From G965247775 sp965247775 (lineage in GTDB: Bacteria > Chloroflexota > Dehalococcoidia > Bin125): a stretch of DNA of 64,000 nucleotides. Below the pieces are notes generated by a model. The model did not search any database. It was given only the letters and a program-made list of their open reading frames with translations, and was not told the DNA's origin. The stretch's first letter is position 1. Each line of letters opens with the position of its first letter. Below are positions 8,203 to 17,144 of this stretch, one piece after another. The position numbers and the translations under genes were made by a program. Where the stretch lies: positions 1,798,001 to 1,862,000 of the forward strand of contig OZ252031.1 of assembly GCA_965247775.1 (NCBI GenBank), given 5' to 3'.

Positions 8203-8799
8203 TCAGGCGGTGGGGGTGTCGGCGGGGCGGACGGGGCGGCTCATGAGGAGAACGTGGCGGGGGCGGCCGTCGGCGGTGACGGCGCCGTCCTGCAGCATGG
8301 CGGCGGGGCGAAAGCCGAGGCGCTGGAAGATCGCGTGCGCGTCGGGCTGGGCGCTGACGACGCGGGCGCGGAGTTCGCGGACACCGAGCCATTCGGCCAG
8401 CCAGACGCACTCGCTGGCGAGGCGGGAGCCGAGGCCGGCGCCGCGGTACTCCGGGGCGACGACGAACTGGATGTCGCCGACGCCGTCGGCGCGCCGAGCG
8501 GGGTTGTAGTGGAGGTGGGCGAAGCCGACGATCCTGCCGCCGACGCCCTGTGCGACGACGGCGGTGGTCCAGAAGTCCTCCGGATCGGCGAGCCACTCCA
8601 CGCCGAGGCCGTCCTGGGTGAGATACATGCGGGTGAACATGAGGTCGTCGCGGGGGAGGCGGCTGAGGAGGGCGGTGATGGCCTCCGGGTCGCCCGGGCG
8701 GGTGAGGCGGAGGCGGACGCGGCGGCGGTCGCGCAGGGCGATGCGGCGCGGGTAGCGGTTGAGGGCGTCCAGCCGATGACGGTGCTTGCGGCCGGCCAC
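8203..8799 (-). CDS. GNAT-family N-acetyltransferase
   Basis: 198 residues from the GTG at 8799, chosen because GGGAGGA precedes it and upstream sequence is low-complexity Pro/Arg shadow. The acetyl-CoA site is seen as VVAPEYRGAGLGSRLA (R/QxxGxG/A). The strand FVVAPE and the C-terminal AHAIFQRLGF are also GNAT hallmarks. The substrate is unknown. It starts 20 nt after the stop of the amidase gene upstream on the minus strand, so the two likely form an operon. Confidence 0.85.
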   Translation of the reverse strand: MAGRKHRHRLDALNRYPRRIALRDRRRVRLRLTRPGDPEAITALLSRLPRDDLMFTRMYLTQDGLGVEWLADPEDFWTTAVVAQGVGGRIVGFAHLHYNPARRADGVGDIQFVVAPEYRGAGLGSRLASECVWLAEWLGVRELRARVVSAQPDAHAIFQRLGFRPAAMLQDGAVTADGRPRHVLLMSRPVRPADTPTA

Positions 8800-8819
8800 G
8801 CGGCAGTCCTCCCGCGAAG

Positions 8820-10304
8820 TCAGGCCGGCGGCCCGGCGGGTTCGGGGGCGGATGGGCGGCCGGAGGGATCCAGTGTAGGCGACGGACCCGGGTGCGGACG
8901 GGGGCGGGGTGAGGGGGGCGGGCGGTGGCTTTCCCAGCCGGTGGCGGCTTCGTAGGCGGCGGCGAGGCGGCAGAGGGTGGCCTCCTGGAAGTGGCCGGCG
9001 CCGATCATGCAACCGATAGGAAGGCCGTCGCGGCTGAAGCCGGCGGGGATGCTGGCGGCGGGGATGCCGGTCAGGTTGTAGTACTGGGCGAGCCGGCTGA
9101 GCTGGTAGTCGGGGTCGCCTTCGCTGCGGCGGGGGGCGGGGGTGGGGTTGGCGGGGGAGAGGAGGATGTCGACCTGCTGGAAGGCGTCGCGGGCTTCGGC
9201 GATGAGTTTGCGACGGTTGCGCTGATCGTTGAGGTAGGTCGTGGCGGGGGTAGCGGCGCCCTGGCGGAGACGGGCGAGGACGTCGGGGGCGAAGTCGTGC
9301 GGGCGGCGGGCGAGGTTCGTCGCGTGGTAGGCGGCGGCCTCGGCGAGGAAGATGCTGGGCCGGCCGGCGGCGGCGAGGCGAGGAAGTTGCACATCCTGGA
9401 CGTGGCAGCCAAGGTCGCGGAGGACGTCGAGGGCGGCTTCGCAGGCGGACGCCACTTGCGGCTGCACGTCGAGCCAGAGGGGGTCGCGGGGGACGCCGAT
9501 GCGGAGGCCGGCGACGCCACGGCCGAGGTCGCGGGTGAAGTCCTCGTGGGGCCGATCGGCGCTGGCGGGGTCGTGAGGGTCGTAGGCGGCGAGGGCGTTG
9601 AGAACGAGCACGGCGTCCTGCACGGTGCGGGCGAGGGGGCCGATGTGGTCAAGGGACCAGGAGGTGGGCTGGACGCCGCGGCGGCTGACCAGCCCATAGG
9701 TGGGCTTGACGCCAACGAGGCCGCAGAGGGAGGCGGGCCCGCGGATGGAGCCGGCGGTGTCGGTGCCGAGGGCAGCCAGGCAGGCCCCGGCGGCAGCAGC
9801 GGCGGCGCTGCCGCCGCTGCTGCCGCCGGGCACGTGGTCCAGGTTCCAGGGGTTGCGGACGTCGCCGAAGTGGGGATTGGCGTTGGTGCCGCCCATGGCC
9901 ATCTCATGCATGTTGCACTTGCCGGTGATGACGGCGCCGGCTTGGCGCAGCAGCGTGACGACATGGGCGTCGCTGCTCGAGACGCGGTCGCGGAAGACAC
10001 GAGAGCCGGCGGTGTTGGGGACGCCGGCCAGGTCAATGAGGTCCTTGAGGCCGATGGGGATGCCGTGCAGGGGACCGCGGTCGTGGCCGGCGGCGAGTTC
10101 GTCGTCGGCGCGGCGGGCGTCGGCGCGGGCGGCGTCGGGGGTGAGGGTGATGTAGGCGTTGAGGGTGGGCTGGGTGGCGGCGGCGCGGGCGAGGACGGCG
10201 TCGGTGAGGGTGAGCGCGTTGAGGGCGCCGTCGCGGAGGGCGGCGGCGGCCTGGCGAATGGTGAGGTCGCAGGGGTCGCCGGCGGTGTTGGCAGGGGCAG
10301 GCAC
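8820..10304 (-). CDS. amidase (amidase signature family)
   Basis: 494-residue amidohydrolase of the GatA/AtzF family, hydrolysing amides with a Ser-cisSer-Lys triad. Lys is in GIPIGLKDL, the Gly/Ser-rich loop is PGGSSGGSAAAAAAG, and the nucleophile Ser is in LGTDTAGSIRGPAS. The C-terminal ~35 residues are Pro-rich and probably disordered. The GTG at 10304 lies only 9 nt after a TATCCT box and lacks a ribosome binding site, consistent with a leaderless transcript. No gatB or gatC is adjacent, so this is a catabolic amidase rather than the tRNA amidotransferase. Confidence 0.88.
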   Translation of the reverse strand: MPAPANTAGDPCDLTIRQAAAALRDGALNALTLTDAVLARAAATQPTLNAYITLTPDAARADARRADDELAAGHDRGPLHGIPIGLKDLIDLAGVPNTAGSRVFRDRVSSSDAHVVTLLRQAGAVITGKCNMHEMAMGGTNANPHFGDVRNPWNLDHVPGGSSGGSAAAAAAGACLAALGTDTAGSIRGPASLCGLVGVKPTYGLVSRRGVQPTSWSLDHIGPLARTVQDAVLVLNALAAYDPHDPASADRPHEDFTRDLGRGVAGLRIGVPRDPLWLDVQPQVASACEAALDVLRDLGCHVQDVQLPRLAAAGRPSIFLAEAAAYHATNLARRPHDFAPDVLARLRQGAATPATTYLNDQRNRRKLIAEARDAFQQVDILLSPANPTPAPRRSEGDPDYQLSRLAQYYNLTGIPAASIPAGFSRDGLPIGCMIGAGHFQEATLCRLAAAYEAATGWESHRPPPSPRPRPHPGPSPTLDPSGRPSAPEPAGPPA

Positions 10305-10313
10305 GCTGGGGGG

Positions 10314-10319
10314 AGGATA
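10314..10319 (-). promoter_or_regulatory. -10-like TATCCT for a leaderless amidase mRNA
   Basis: TATCCT on the minus strand lies 9 nt before the GTG at 10304. This puts the likely transcription start at or next to the start codon. Confidence 0.45.
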
Positions 10320-10338
10320 GCGGGGCGGCGGGGGCGGG

Positions 10339-10344
10339 TAGACT
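10339..10344 (+). promoter_or_regulatory. -10-like TAGACT
   Basis: TAGACT followed by GC lies 43 nt upstream of the ATG at 10388, divergent from the amidase promoter 20 nt away. Confidence 0.4.
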
Positions 10345-10387
10345 GCGGGCCCGGCGCCAGCAGCGGCACGCGGGAAGGGAAGACACT

Positions 10388-11368
10388 ATGGGTGAGCACA
10401 TTGGGGGCGAGCACATTGGGGGCGAGCGCATTGGGGGTGAGCGCATTGGGGGTGAGCGCATTGGGGGTGAGCGCATTGGGGGTGAGCGCATTGGGTTGGT
10501 GGGTATGGGGCTGATGGGCCAGGCGTTCATCGGCAATCTGACGGCGGCCGGATTCGCGATCCAGGGCTACGACCCGGATGGGCGGCGGATGGAGCAGTTA
10601 CGGGAGCGAGGGGGCACGCCGGTGGGGTCGCCGGCGGAGGCGGCCCAGGGAGTGCAGCGGCTGATTACGTCGCTACCGACGATCGAGATCGTGCGGGAGG
10701 CGACGCTGGGGGAGAGAGGGGTCGCGCAGGGGGCGACGGCGGGGCTGATCGTGATCGACACGACGACGGCACGGCCGAGCGACTCGGCGGCGATCGGGAC
10801 GGAGCTGGCGGGGCAGGGGATCCAGTTCCTGGACGCGGCGGTGAGTGGCACGAGCGCGATGGCGATCGAGAAGGACTTGATCGTGATCGCGGGGGGCGAC
10901 GCGGGGGCCTTCGAGGCGGCGCAGGACGTGATGGAGGGGTTCAGCCGGGCCGCGTACTACATGGGGCCGGCGGGGTCGGGGGCGCTGACGAAGCTGATCA
11001 TCAACCTGGTGCTGATGGGGAACGCGATGGCGCTGGGAGAGGGGATGACGCTGGGGATGAAGGCGGGGGTGGATGCGCAACGACTGCTGACGGTGCTCAA
11101 GGATGGGGCGGCGGGCTCCAAGGTGATGGATCAGAAGGGGCAGAAGTTCATCGACGCGGAGTACAGCCCGCAGGGGGCGGTGGCCGTGGCGTTCAAGGAC
11201 ATCGGGCTGATGCTGGAGCAGGGGCGGGAACGCGGGGCGCCGCTGTTCCTCACGAGCGTGGCCTCCCAGATCATGGGCGCGGCGAAGACGAAACACGATC
11301 CCACCCAGGACTACGCGGTGTTCATTGAGGTGCTGCGGGAGATGGCGGGGCTGCCCGTCCGCGTCTGA
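10388..11368 (+). CDS. NAD-binding 3-hydroxyisobutyrate dehydrogenase-family protein with N-terminal GERIG repeats
   Basis: 326 residues of the beta-hydroxyacid dehydrogenase family (3-hydroxyisobutyrate/tartronate semialdehyde reductase-like). The Rossmann motif is IGLVGMGLMGQA. The substrate loop is FLDAAVSGTSAMA and the catalytic Lys is in GSGALTKLIINLVLMGN. The first 36 residues are Met plus seven pentapeptides (two GEHIG, five GERIG) running directly into the first Rossmann strand. GGGAAGGGA precedes the ATG, and no other in-frame start lies before the GxGxxG motif, so the repeats must be translated. It is followed by a RibD-C gene 28 nt later. Confidence 0.88.
   Translation: MGEHIGGEHIGGERIGGERIGGERIGGERIGGERIGLVGMGLMGQAFIGNLTAAGFAIQGYDPDGRRMEQLRERGGTPVGSPAEAAQGVQRLITSLPTIEIVREATLGERGVAQGATAGLIVIDTTTARPSDSAAIGTELAGQGIQFLDAAVSGTSAMAIEKDLIVIAGGDAGAFEAAQDVMEGFSRAAYYMGPAGSGALTKLIINLVLMGNAMALGEGMTLGMKAGVDAQRLLTVLKDGAAGSKVMDQKGQKFIDAEYSPQGAVAVAFKDIGLMLEQGRERGAPLFLTSVASQIMGAAKTKHDPTQDYAVFIEVLREMAGLPVRV
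10391..10495 (+). repeat. seven 15-bp tandem repeats in the 5' coding region
   Basis: Seven units of GGTGAGCGCATTGGG or near-identical forms (first two GAGCAC, third starting GGC). Each encodes GERIG or GEHIG. The unit copies the native start of the Rossmann strand (ERIG-LVGMG), so it looks like repeated slippage duplication of the gene's own N-terminus. The length is a multiple of three, so copy-number change keeps the frame. Confidence 0.95.
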
Positions 11369-11396
11369 GGGGCGGGCGCCGGATTCCGGAGGGACC

Positions 11397-12134
11397 GTGA
11401 TTCCGGACTACACGCAACTGACGTTCCCGGCCGGGCCGAGGGACGGGTCGGCGCGGCCGTACATAATCACGAACATGGTGTCGTCGGCGGACGGCAAGGT
11501 GGTGATCGAGGGGATGGAGCGGGGACTGGGCTCGCCGGGGGATCAACGGCTGATGCGGGAGCTGCGGCTCCACGCGGACGTGGTCCTGAACGGGGCGGGG
11601 ACGCTGCGGGCGAGCGGGACGTCGTCGCGGCTAGGGGCGGAGGAGCTGACGGCGCTGCGTCGAGCGCGGGGAAAGTCGGCGGCGCCGATCGCGGCGGTGC
11701 TGAGCCGGTCCGGGGATCTGCCGCTGGAGCGGGCGTTTTTCCGGCGGCGCGATTTCAAGGCGGTGATGTATCTGTCGGAGGGGGCGCCGGCGGAGCGCCG
11801 GCGGGCGCTGGAGGCGACGGGGCGGCCGGTGCAGGTGGTGCCAGAGGCGGACGCGGTGCCGGCCATGCTGCGGCACATGTACGACGAACTCGGCGCGCGG
11901 CTGCTGCTGGCGGAGGGGGGTCCGACGATCCTGGGGCAGCTCTTCCAGCACGACCTGGTGGATGAGTACTTCCTGACGCTGAGCGGCGTGATCGTGGGGG
12001 GCGGGGCGCCGTCGCCGGTGGAGGGGGCGCGAGTGTCGACGCTGGAGCGGATCGTGCGCTTCGATCTGGTGTCGGCGGTAGCGAACGAAGAGGCGGGGGA
12101 GGCATACGTGCGCTTTCGACGACCGGAGGCCTAG
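11397..12134 (+). CDS. RibD C-terminal/dihydrofolate reductase-like domain protein
   Basis: 245 residues from the GTG at 11397, preceded by CCGGAGGGA. Family features are ITNMVSSADGKVV near the N-terminus and LLLAEGGPTILGQL with LTLSGVIVGGG near the C-terminus, as in the riboflavin-biosynthesis reductase domain of RibD. There is no deaminase domain, and no other rib gene is near. It may be a flavin/pterin-type NADPH reductase of unknown substrate rather than a riboflavin enzyme. Confidence 0.82.
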   Translation: MIPDYTQLTFPAGPRDGSARPYIITNMVSSADGKVVIEGMERGLGSPGDQRLMRELRLHADVVLNGAGTLRASGTSSRLGAEELTALRRARGKSAAPIAAVLSRSGDLPLERAFFRRRDFKAVMYLSEGAPAERRRALEATGRPVQVVPEADAVPAMLRHMYDELGARLLLAEGGPTILGQLFQHDLVDEYFLTLSGVIVGGGAPSPVEGARVSTLERIVRFDLVSAVANEEAGEAYVRFRRPEA

Positions 12135-12188
12135 GCGGCTCAGACGGCCGGAGGCCGGGGGGAGATTCCGGCGGCGGGCCGCGGTGCT

Positions 12189-12695
12189 CTAGCCGGCGGT
12201 ACGTGGGTCCGGGTTGTCGAGGACGGCCTGGGCGCGGCGGGCGCGTTCGTCGTGCAGGGCTTGGGCGACGGCGGGGTCGCTGAGGGCGAGGATTTGGGCG
12301 GCGAGGAGGGCGGCGTTGGTGGCGCCGGGCGTGCCAATGGCGACGGTGGCGACGGGCACGCCGGGGGGCATCTGGACCATGGAGAGTAGGGCGTCCATGC
12401 CGTGCAGGGCCCAGCCCTCCATGGGCACGCCGATGACGGGCAGGACGGTTTTGGCAGCGAGGGCGCCGGGCAGTGCAGCGGCGCCGCCAGCGGCGGCGAT
12501 CAGGACGCGGAGGCCGCGATCGGCGGCGGCGGCGGCGTAGGCGGCGGTTTCGTCGGGGGTGCGGTGGGCGGAGAGGATGCGGGTCTCGTGGGGGACCTCG
12601 AGGCGCCGGAGGGTGTCGGCGGTGGCCTGCATGGTGGGCCAGTCGGACTGCGAGCCCATGACGATGCCGACGAGGGGAACGGGGTCCGTGGCCAT
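12189..12695 (-). CDS. purE: N5-carboxyaminoimidazole ribonucleotide mutase PurE
   Basis: 168 residues from the ATG at 12695, with AGGAAG upstream. It converts N5-CAIR to CAIR in purine synthesis. Motifs are GIVMGSQSDWPTM, ILSAHRTPDET and AAAGGAAALPG followed by PVIGVPMEG, all canonical. A reading from 12773 would add 26 unrelated residues. purK, normally its partner, is not adjacent. An 8-bp inverted repeat (ACTCCGCT/AGCGGAGT, near 12726-12762) lies in its 5' leader. Confidence 0.94.
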   Translation of the reverse strand: MATDPVPLVGIVMGSQSDWPTMQATADTLRRLEVPHETRILSAHRTPDETAAYAAAAADRGLRVLIAAAGGAAALPGALAAKTVLPVIGVPMEGWALHGMDALLSMVQMPPGVPVATVAIGTPGATNAALLAAQILALSDPAVAQALHDERARRAQAVLDNPDPRTAG

Positions 12696-12774
12696 GGCGT
12701 TCTTCCTGTCAGCCTTGCGCTCTCGACTCCGCTCCTGCCCTTCGACAAGCGCAAGCGGAGTGGTCGTAGCCACA

Positions 12775-12780
12775 GGTTAG
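12775..12780 (-). promoter_or_regulatory. -10-like TAACCT for purE
   Basis: Minus-strand TAACCT lies about 80 nt before the purE ATG, back to back with the TAGAGT box of the lipoprotein gene. Confidence 0.3.
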
Positions 12781-12805
12781 CGGGGCGTTCGGTGGAGGGC
12801 AGGCC

Positions 12806-12811
12806 TAGAGT
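12806..12811 (+). promoter_or_regulatory. -10-like TAGAGT for the lipoprotein gene
   Basis: TAGAGT followed by GC lies 24 nt before the ATG at 12836; GAGGGG provides a ribosome binding site between them. Confidence 0.35.
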
Positions 12812-12835
12812 GCGCGAGGGGGCAGAGAGGCCGAG

Positions 12836-13810
12836 ATGCAGCGACTGCTGATCCTGCTGGTGGGAGCCAGCATTCTGGCGGCGGCCTGCGGCGGCGGGAA
12901 GGAGCGAGACCCGGTCGCGGTGGGGGCGCCGCCGGCGAGCGGGGGAGCGGAGGGGGAGGACACGATCGCGCCAGTGGAGGCGGCGGATCCGGGCGGGCAA
13001 GCGGGGGCGGAGTCGGTTGAGGGGGCCTACGACGCGAGGCTGCGGGCGGCGGCGCAAGCGCTCGAAGAGCGGATCGAGCCGATCGCGAAGTCGATCGCGG
13101 GGGCGGAGTCGTCGGAGGCGGCGTTCGCGGGATTGCAGGAGGCGGCGCCGGCGCTGGCGCAGGCGCTGCAGGCCGGGCTGGTGGATCTGGAGGCGCTGAC
13201 GCCGCCGCCCGAGCTGGCGGCCGATCACGATCGGCTGGTGTCCGGGGTGCGGGAACTGGCGGCGCTGCAGGAGGAGATCGCGGGCCGGCTGGCGGCGGGG
13301 GACGTGGCGGGGGTGCTGGGGCGAGCGGACGCGGCGGCGCGGCGGCAGGGGGAGCTGTTGGCGTCGCTGCCGACGTCAATGGTGGCGGCGGCGGAGCCGT
13401 TCCTCGGAGTAGCGGGGGCGCTGGGCTTCCTGCCGCTGGCGGCGACGGAAGTGACGAGCGCGGGGGCGGCGCGGCTGGAGGTGGTGGAGACGGAGCGCTA
13501 CTACGCGCCGCTGGACTACCCCGGGTCGATGCGGACGCTGAGCCTGGACCCGCTGGCGATCAACGGGGTCGTGGCGCTGACGGCGCGGTGGGAGGTGGCA
13601 GGGTCGGCGCCGGTGGTGGCGATCCTGGAATTCTACGAGGCGGCGCTCCGCGCGCTTGGGGCGGAGGGCGAGGCGAACCGCTTCCAGACAGGCAGCGACG
13701 CGGGGCTGTCGGTGGGGGCGGCGCATCCGTTTGGCTCGGTGATCGTGATGATCGGGGCGGGGCCGGGCGGGGCGCACGTGGTGACCGTGACGGGGAGCTT
13801 CCCGGAGTAA
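12836..13810 (+). CDS. lipoprotein of unknown function
   Basis: 324 residues. The N-terminal MQRLLILLVGASILAAACGG is a lipoprotein signal with lipobox LAAAC, so the protein is lipid-anchored outside the membrane. A Gly/Ala/Glu-rich linker (about 20-60) leads to a helical segment (about 65-180, many Ala/Glu/Leu). A C-terminal alpha/beta part (about 200-324) contains ERYYAPLDYPGSM. I recognise no family. It lies just upstream of leuS in the same direction with no clear link in function. Confidence 0.75.
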   Translation: MQRLLILLVGASILAAACGGGKERDPVAVGAPPASGGAEGEDTIAPVEAADPGGQAGAESVEGAYDARLRAAAQALEERIEPIAKSIAGAESSEAAFAGLQEAAPALAQALQAGLVDLEALTPPPELAADHDRLVSGVRELAALQEEIAGRLAAGDVAGVLGRADAAARRQGELLASLPTSMVAAAEPFLGVAGALGFLPLAATEVTSAGAARLEVVETERYYAPLDYPGSMRTLSLDPLAINGVVALTARWEVAGSAPVVAILEFYEAALRALGAEGEANRFQTGSDAGLSVGAAHPFGSVIVMIGAGPGGAHVVTVTGSFPE

Positions 13811-13870
13811 GCGAGCGGTTTCGGCCGGCGGGCGCGCGGGAGCCGTTTGACCGACCGATCGGGGGCTCCG

Positions 13871-13876
13871 CATAAT
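13871..13876 (+). promoter_or_regulatory. -10-like CATAAT for leuS
   Basis: CATAAT lies 72 nt before the leuS ATG. The leader between them shows no T-box or antiterminator that I can recognise. Confidence 0.35.
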
Positions 13877-13948
13877 CGGATGAGGGCGGGGGAGAGGCTG
13901 GGGAGGCGCTCCCCGGCCCGACCCGCACGGGCCGGAAGCGGAGGGGCG

Positions 13949-16423
13949 ATGGCGACGGATCGGGCGTCGGGGGTAGAGCCGTACGAGCCGGGCGCTATCG
14001 AGCGTGGCTGGCAGGCTCGCTGGGAGGCGGACGGGCTCCACCTTGCGCGGGACGACGATGCGCGGGAGCGCTATTACTCGCTGACGATGTTCCCGTATAC
14101 GAGCGGGGACCTGCACATTGGGCACTGGTACGCGATCGCGCCGTCGGACACGGGGGCGCGGTACCAGCGCATGCTGGGCAAGAACGTCCTCTTCCCGATC
14201 GGCTTCGATGCTTTCGGGCTGCCGGGGGAAAACGCGGCCATCCGCGAGGGGGTCCATCCGCACACGTGGACCTACGCCAATGTGGAGCGGATGCGGGAGC
14301 AGCTGAAGTCGATGGGGCCGAGCTTCGACTGGTCGCGGGAGCTGGTGACGTCGGAGCCCGAGTACTACCGCTGGACGCAGTGGTGGTTCCTGCAGCTGCT
14401 CAAGCACGACCTGGCCTACCGCAAGATGGCGCCGGCCAACTGGTGTCCCAGTTGCCAGACGGTGCTAGCCAACGAGCAGGTCGTGCGAGACGACGAGGGG
14501 CTCGGCCGCTGCGAGCGCTGCGAGTCGGCGGTGGAGATGCGGGACCTGGAGCAGTGGTTCTTCCGCATCACGCAGTATGCGGACGAACTGCTGGACTTCA
14601 GCACGATCGAGTGGCCGCAGCGTATCGAAACGATGCAGACGAATTGGGTCGGCCGCTCGGAGGGGGCGGAGATCACCTTCCCGCTGGAGCGGCCGGTGGA
14701 GGGCTGGGAGGGGATCACGGTCTTCACAACGCGCGCCGATACCGTGTTCGGGGCGACGTCCATGGTGCTGGCGCCGGAGCACCCGCTGGTGGAGCGAATC
14801 ACGACGCCGGAGCAGCGCGAAGCGGTCGAGACGTACGTGCGGCAGGCGCGGCTGGCGACGGAGATCGAGCGGCAGTCGACGGAGCGGGCGAAGACGGGCG
14901 TGGCGACGGGGGCCTCGGTGCTGCACCCGTTCAGGGGCGAACCGATCCCGATCTGGATCGCGGACTACGTGCTGCTGGGCTATGGCACGGGGGCGGTGAT
15001 GGGGGTGCCGGCGCACGACGCGCGAGACTTCGCCTTCGCGGAGGAGCACGGCTTCGCGATTCCGGTCGTCGTGGCCCCGCCGGGTTGGGACGGCGAGCCG
15101 CTCTCGGACGCCTACACCGGCGACGGGACCCTGGTGAACTCAGACGCTTATGACGGGCTGAGCGTGGGGGAAGGGAAGCAGGCGATCGCCACGGCGCTGT
15201 CGGAGCGAGGGCAGGGCGGCCCGGCGGTCACGTACCGGCTGCGGGACTGGCTGATCAGCCGGCAGCGCTACTGGGGGGCCCCGATCCCGGTCGTGCACTG
15301 CAAGCAGTGCGGGGCGGTGCCGGTGCCGGAGGATCAGTTGCCGGTGCTGCTGCCGGAGGACGCGGAGTTCCTGCCGACGGGCGAGTCACCGCTGGAACGG
15401 CACGCGGGCTTCGTGAACACGACCTGCCCGGCCTGCGAGGGGCCGGCGCGGCGCGAAACGAACACGATGGACACATTCATGTGCTCATCCTGGTACTTCC
15501 TCCGCTTCGTCGACGCGCACAACGATCAGGCGCCGCTGAGCGCGGAGCTAGCGAAGACGTGGCTGCCGGTGGACCAGTACACGGGCGGGGCCGAGCACGC
15601 GGTGATGCACCTGCTCTACGCGCGCTTCTTCACCAAGGCGGCGCGGGACATGGGGGTGGTGCCGGTGGACGAGCCGTTCACGCGGCTGTTCAACCAGGGA
15701 ACGATCACCAAAGACGGCGCCAAAATGTCGAAGAGCCGGGGCAACGTGGTGAACCCAGACGACTGGGTGGAGCGTCTGGGGGCGGACGCGGTCCGGCTGT
15801 ACCTGATGTTCCTGGGTCCCTGGGACCGGGGCGGCGACTGGGACGACTCCAGTATTCAGGGGCACCACCGCTGGTTGAACCGGGTCTGGGGCCTGGCACT
15901 GCAGGAGGTGACGCGGGCGCAGGACGCCACGAGCGGGGAACGCCTGCGACGGCTGACGCACCGGATGATCAAGAAGGTCAGCGAGGACATCGCGACGTTC
16001 CGCTTCAATACGATGCTGGCGGCGATGATGGAGTTCACGAACGCGCTGGGGCGGGAGCGAGAGGCGGGGGCGGTGGACGGGGAGGCTTGGGACGAGGCGC
16101 TCCGGTCGCTGTTGCTCTGCCTGGCGCCCTCGGCGCCGCACATCACGGAGGAGTTGTGGTCACGGCGGGGCGGGGCGTACTCCGTGCATCAGCAGTCGTG
16201 GCCCGCGTGGGAGCCGGCGCTGGTTGTGGAGGAGACGATCACACTGGTGGTGCAGGTGAACGGCAAGGTGCGGGCGAGGCTGGAGGCGCCGGTGGGGCTG
16301 GCGGAGGCGGAGGCGCGGGGAGCGGCGGAGGCGGACCCCACGGTGCAGCGCTTTCTCGACGGCAAGACGGTGCGCAAGGTGGTGCACGTGCCGGACCGCT
16401 TGGTCAACTTCGTCGCGAGCTGA
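13949..16423 (+). CDS. leuS: leucyl-tRNA synthetase
   Basis: Charges tRNA-Leu with leucine. 824 residues from the ATG at 13949, a normal length; the frame is open 34 codons further up but the upstream residues are unlike LeuRS. The class I HIGH motif is in SGDLHIGHWYAIAPSD. The CP1 editing domain (about 220-410) and a Cys cluster (NWCPSCQTV, CERCES) are present, and KMSKS is in GAKMSKSRGN. The anticodon-binding C-terminus is complete. It is a single gene with a gap to the convergent coiled-coil gene downstream. Confidence 0.97.
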   Translation: MATDRASGVEPYEPGAIERGWQARWEADGLHLARDDDARERYYSLTMFPYTSGDLHIGHWYAIAPSDTGARYQRMLGKNVLFPIGFDAFGLPGENAAIREGVHPHTWTYANVERMREQLKSMGPSFDWSRELVTSEPEYYRWTQWWFLQLLKHDLAYRKMAPANWCPSCQTVLANEQVVRDDEGLGRCERCESAVEMRDLEQWFFRITQYADELLDFSTIEWPQRIETMQTNWVGRSEGAEITFPLERPVEGWEGITVFTTRADTVFGATSMVLAPEHPLVERITTPEQREAVETYVRQARLATEIERQSTERAKTGVATGASVLHPFRGEPIPIWIADYVLLGYGTGAVMGVPAHDARDFAFAEEHGFAIPVVVAPPGWDGEPLSDAYTGDGTLVNSDAYDGLSVGEGKQAIATALSERGQGGPAVTYRLRDWLISRQRYWGAPIPVVHCKQCGAVPVPEDQLPVLLPEDAEFLPTGESPLERHAGFVNTTCPACEGPARRETNTMDTFMCSSWYFLRFVDAHNDQAPLSAELAKTWLPVDQYTGGAEHAVMHLLYARFFTKAARDMGVVPVDEPFTRLFNQGTITKDGAKMSKSRGNVVNPDDWVERLGADAVRLYLMFLGPWDRGGDWDDSSIQGHHRWLNRVWGLALQEVTRAQDATSGERLRRLTHRMIKKVSEDIATFRFNTMLAAMMEFTNALGREREAGAVDGEAWDEALRSLLLCLAPSAPHITEELWSRRGGAYSVHQQSWPAWEPALVVEETITLVVQVNGKVRARLEAPVGLAEAEARGAAEADPTVQRFLDGKTVRKVVHVPDRLVNFVAS

Positions 16424-16464
16424 GCGGGCGGGCGGGGCGCCGCCTCAGGGGGGCAGGCCTTCGG

Positions 16465-17019
16465 CTAGACGGGGGCCTGCTCGCGTCGGAGTTCGGCGTC
16501 GCGGGTGTCGACGGCGGCCATCTCTTCCTCGCGCTGGAGCTTCTGGTCCAGCTGGTCGATGCCAGCGCGGACGCTGGCCTCGATGGTGGAAAGCTGAGAG
16601 TCCAGGCGGCGCAGCATGTCCAGGGAGTAGCGGTCGGCCTCGAACGCCTGCTCGACGGCCTGGGTGGTGGCGTCGCCGCGGATGGCGGCGGCTTCGCGGC
16701 GGGCGGTGTCGAGCGCTTCGCGGGCCTCGGTCTGGGCGCGATCGGCGATCTCGGAGGCGCGACGCTGGGCGTCCAGCACCATGTCGTGAGAGTTGAGACG
16801 CTGATCGGCCTCGTCGCGGGCCTTGTTGACGACGATCGTGGCGTCCTCGCTGGCTTTGTCGAGGATGTTGTGACGGTCGCGCAGGACGGTGCGGGCGTCC
16901 TCGACCTCGCGGGGGACGGCGGAGCGGAGGCGGTCGATGATGTCGAGCATGGCGTGGCGGTCGACGATCCAGCCGCCGCCGAAGCGGGCCGGGCGGCCCT
17001 CCAGCATGGTCTGCTCCAA
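16465..17019 (-). CDS. coiled-coil protein of unknown function
   Basis: About 184 residues, almost entirely charged helix with heptad character from about residue 40 (VPREVEDARTVLRDR to the C-terminus), similar in look to DivIVA-like or ATP-synthase-b-like helices. The start is uncertain: a TTG at 17019, an ATG four codons later, or further upstream since the frame stays open (GAVIDLLEIIDQLEQ). It lies downstream of coaD in the same direction, a location where small coiled-coil genes occur in Chloroflexota; this last point is from memory. It may act in cell division or envelope organisation. Confidence 0.7.
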   Translation of the reverse strand: MEQTMLEGRPARFGGGWIVDRHAMLDIIDRLRSAVPREVEDARTVLRDRHNILDKASEDATIVVNKARDEADQRLNSHDMVLDAQRRASEIADRAQTEAREALDTARREAAAIRGDATTQAVEQAFEADRYSLDMLRRLDSQLSTIEASVRAGIDQLDQKLQREEEMAAVDTRDAELRREQAPV

Positions 17020-17144
17020 CTGGTCGATGATTTCAAGCAGATCGATGACGGCGCCCTCCCCGCCGACCCCGCGACTGCCCGCTAGTGTACCGCGCGGCGG
17101 CTTCCGGCGCGCCGGGGCGCGGGGGCGATGCTGCGCGCGGGGGG

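Noticed and set aside
10391..10495. CRISPR-like or intergenic tandem repeat
   Set aside because: There are no spacers; the units are contiguous 15-bp codons inside a real gene.
8925..10514. Long plus-strand frame opposite the amidase gene
   Set aside because: Gly/Ala/Val-rich antisense shadow; the minus strand encodes an amidase with all catalytic motifs. Similar long shadows at 5911-6711, 13376-14407, 15307-17085, 18472-20139, 27176-29299 and 59644-61437 were dropped for the same reason.
12720..12765. Riboswitch upstream of purE
   Set aside because: The leader has only an 8-bp inverted repeat; no purine-riboswitch core or other known fold is recognisable.
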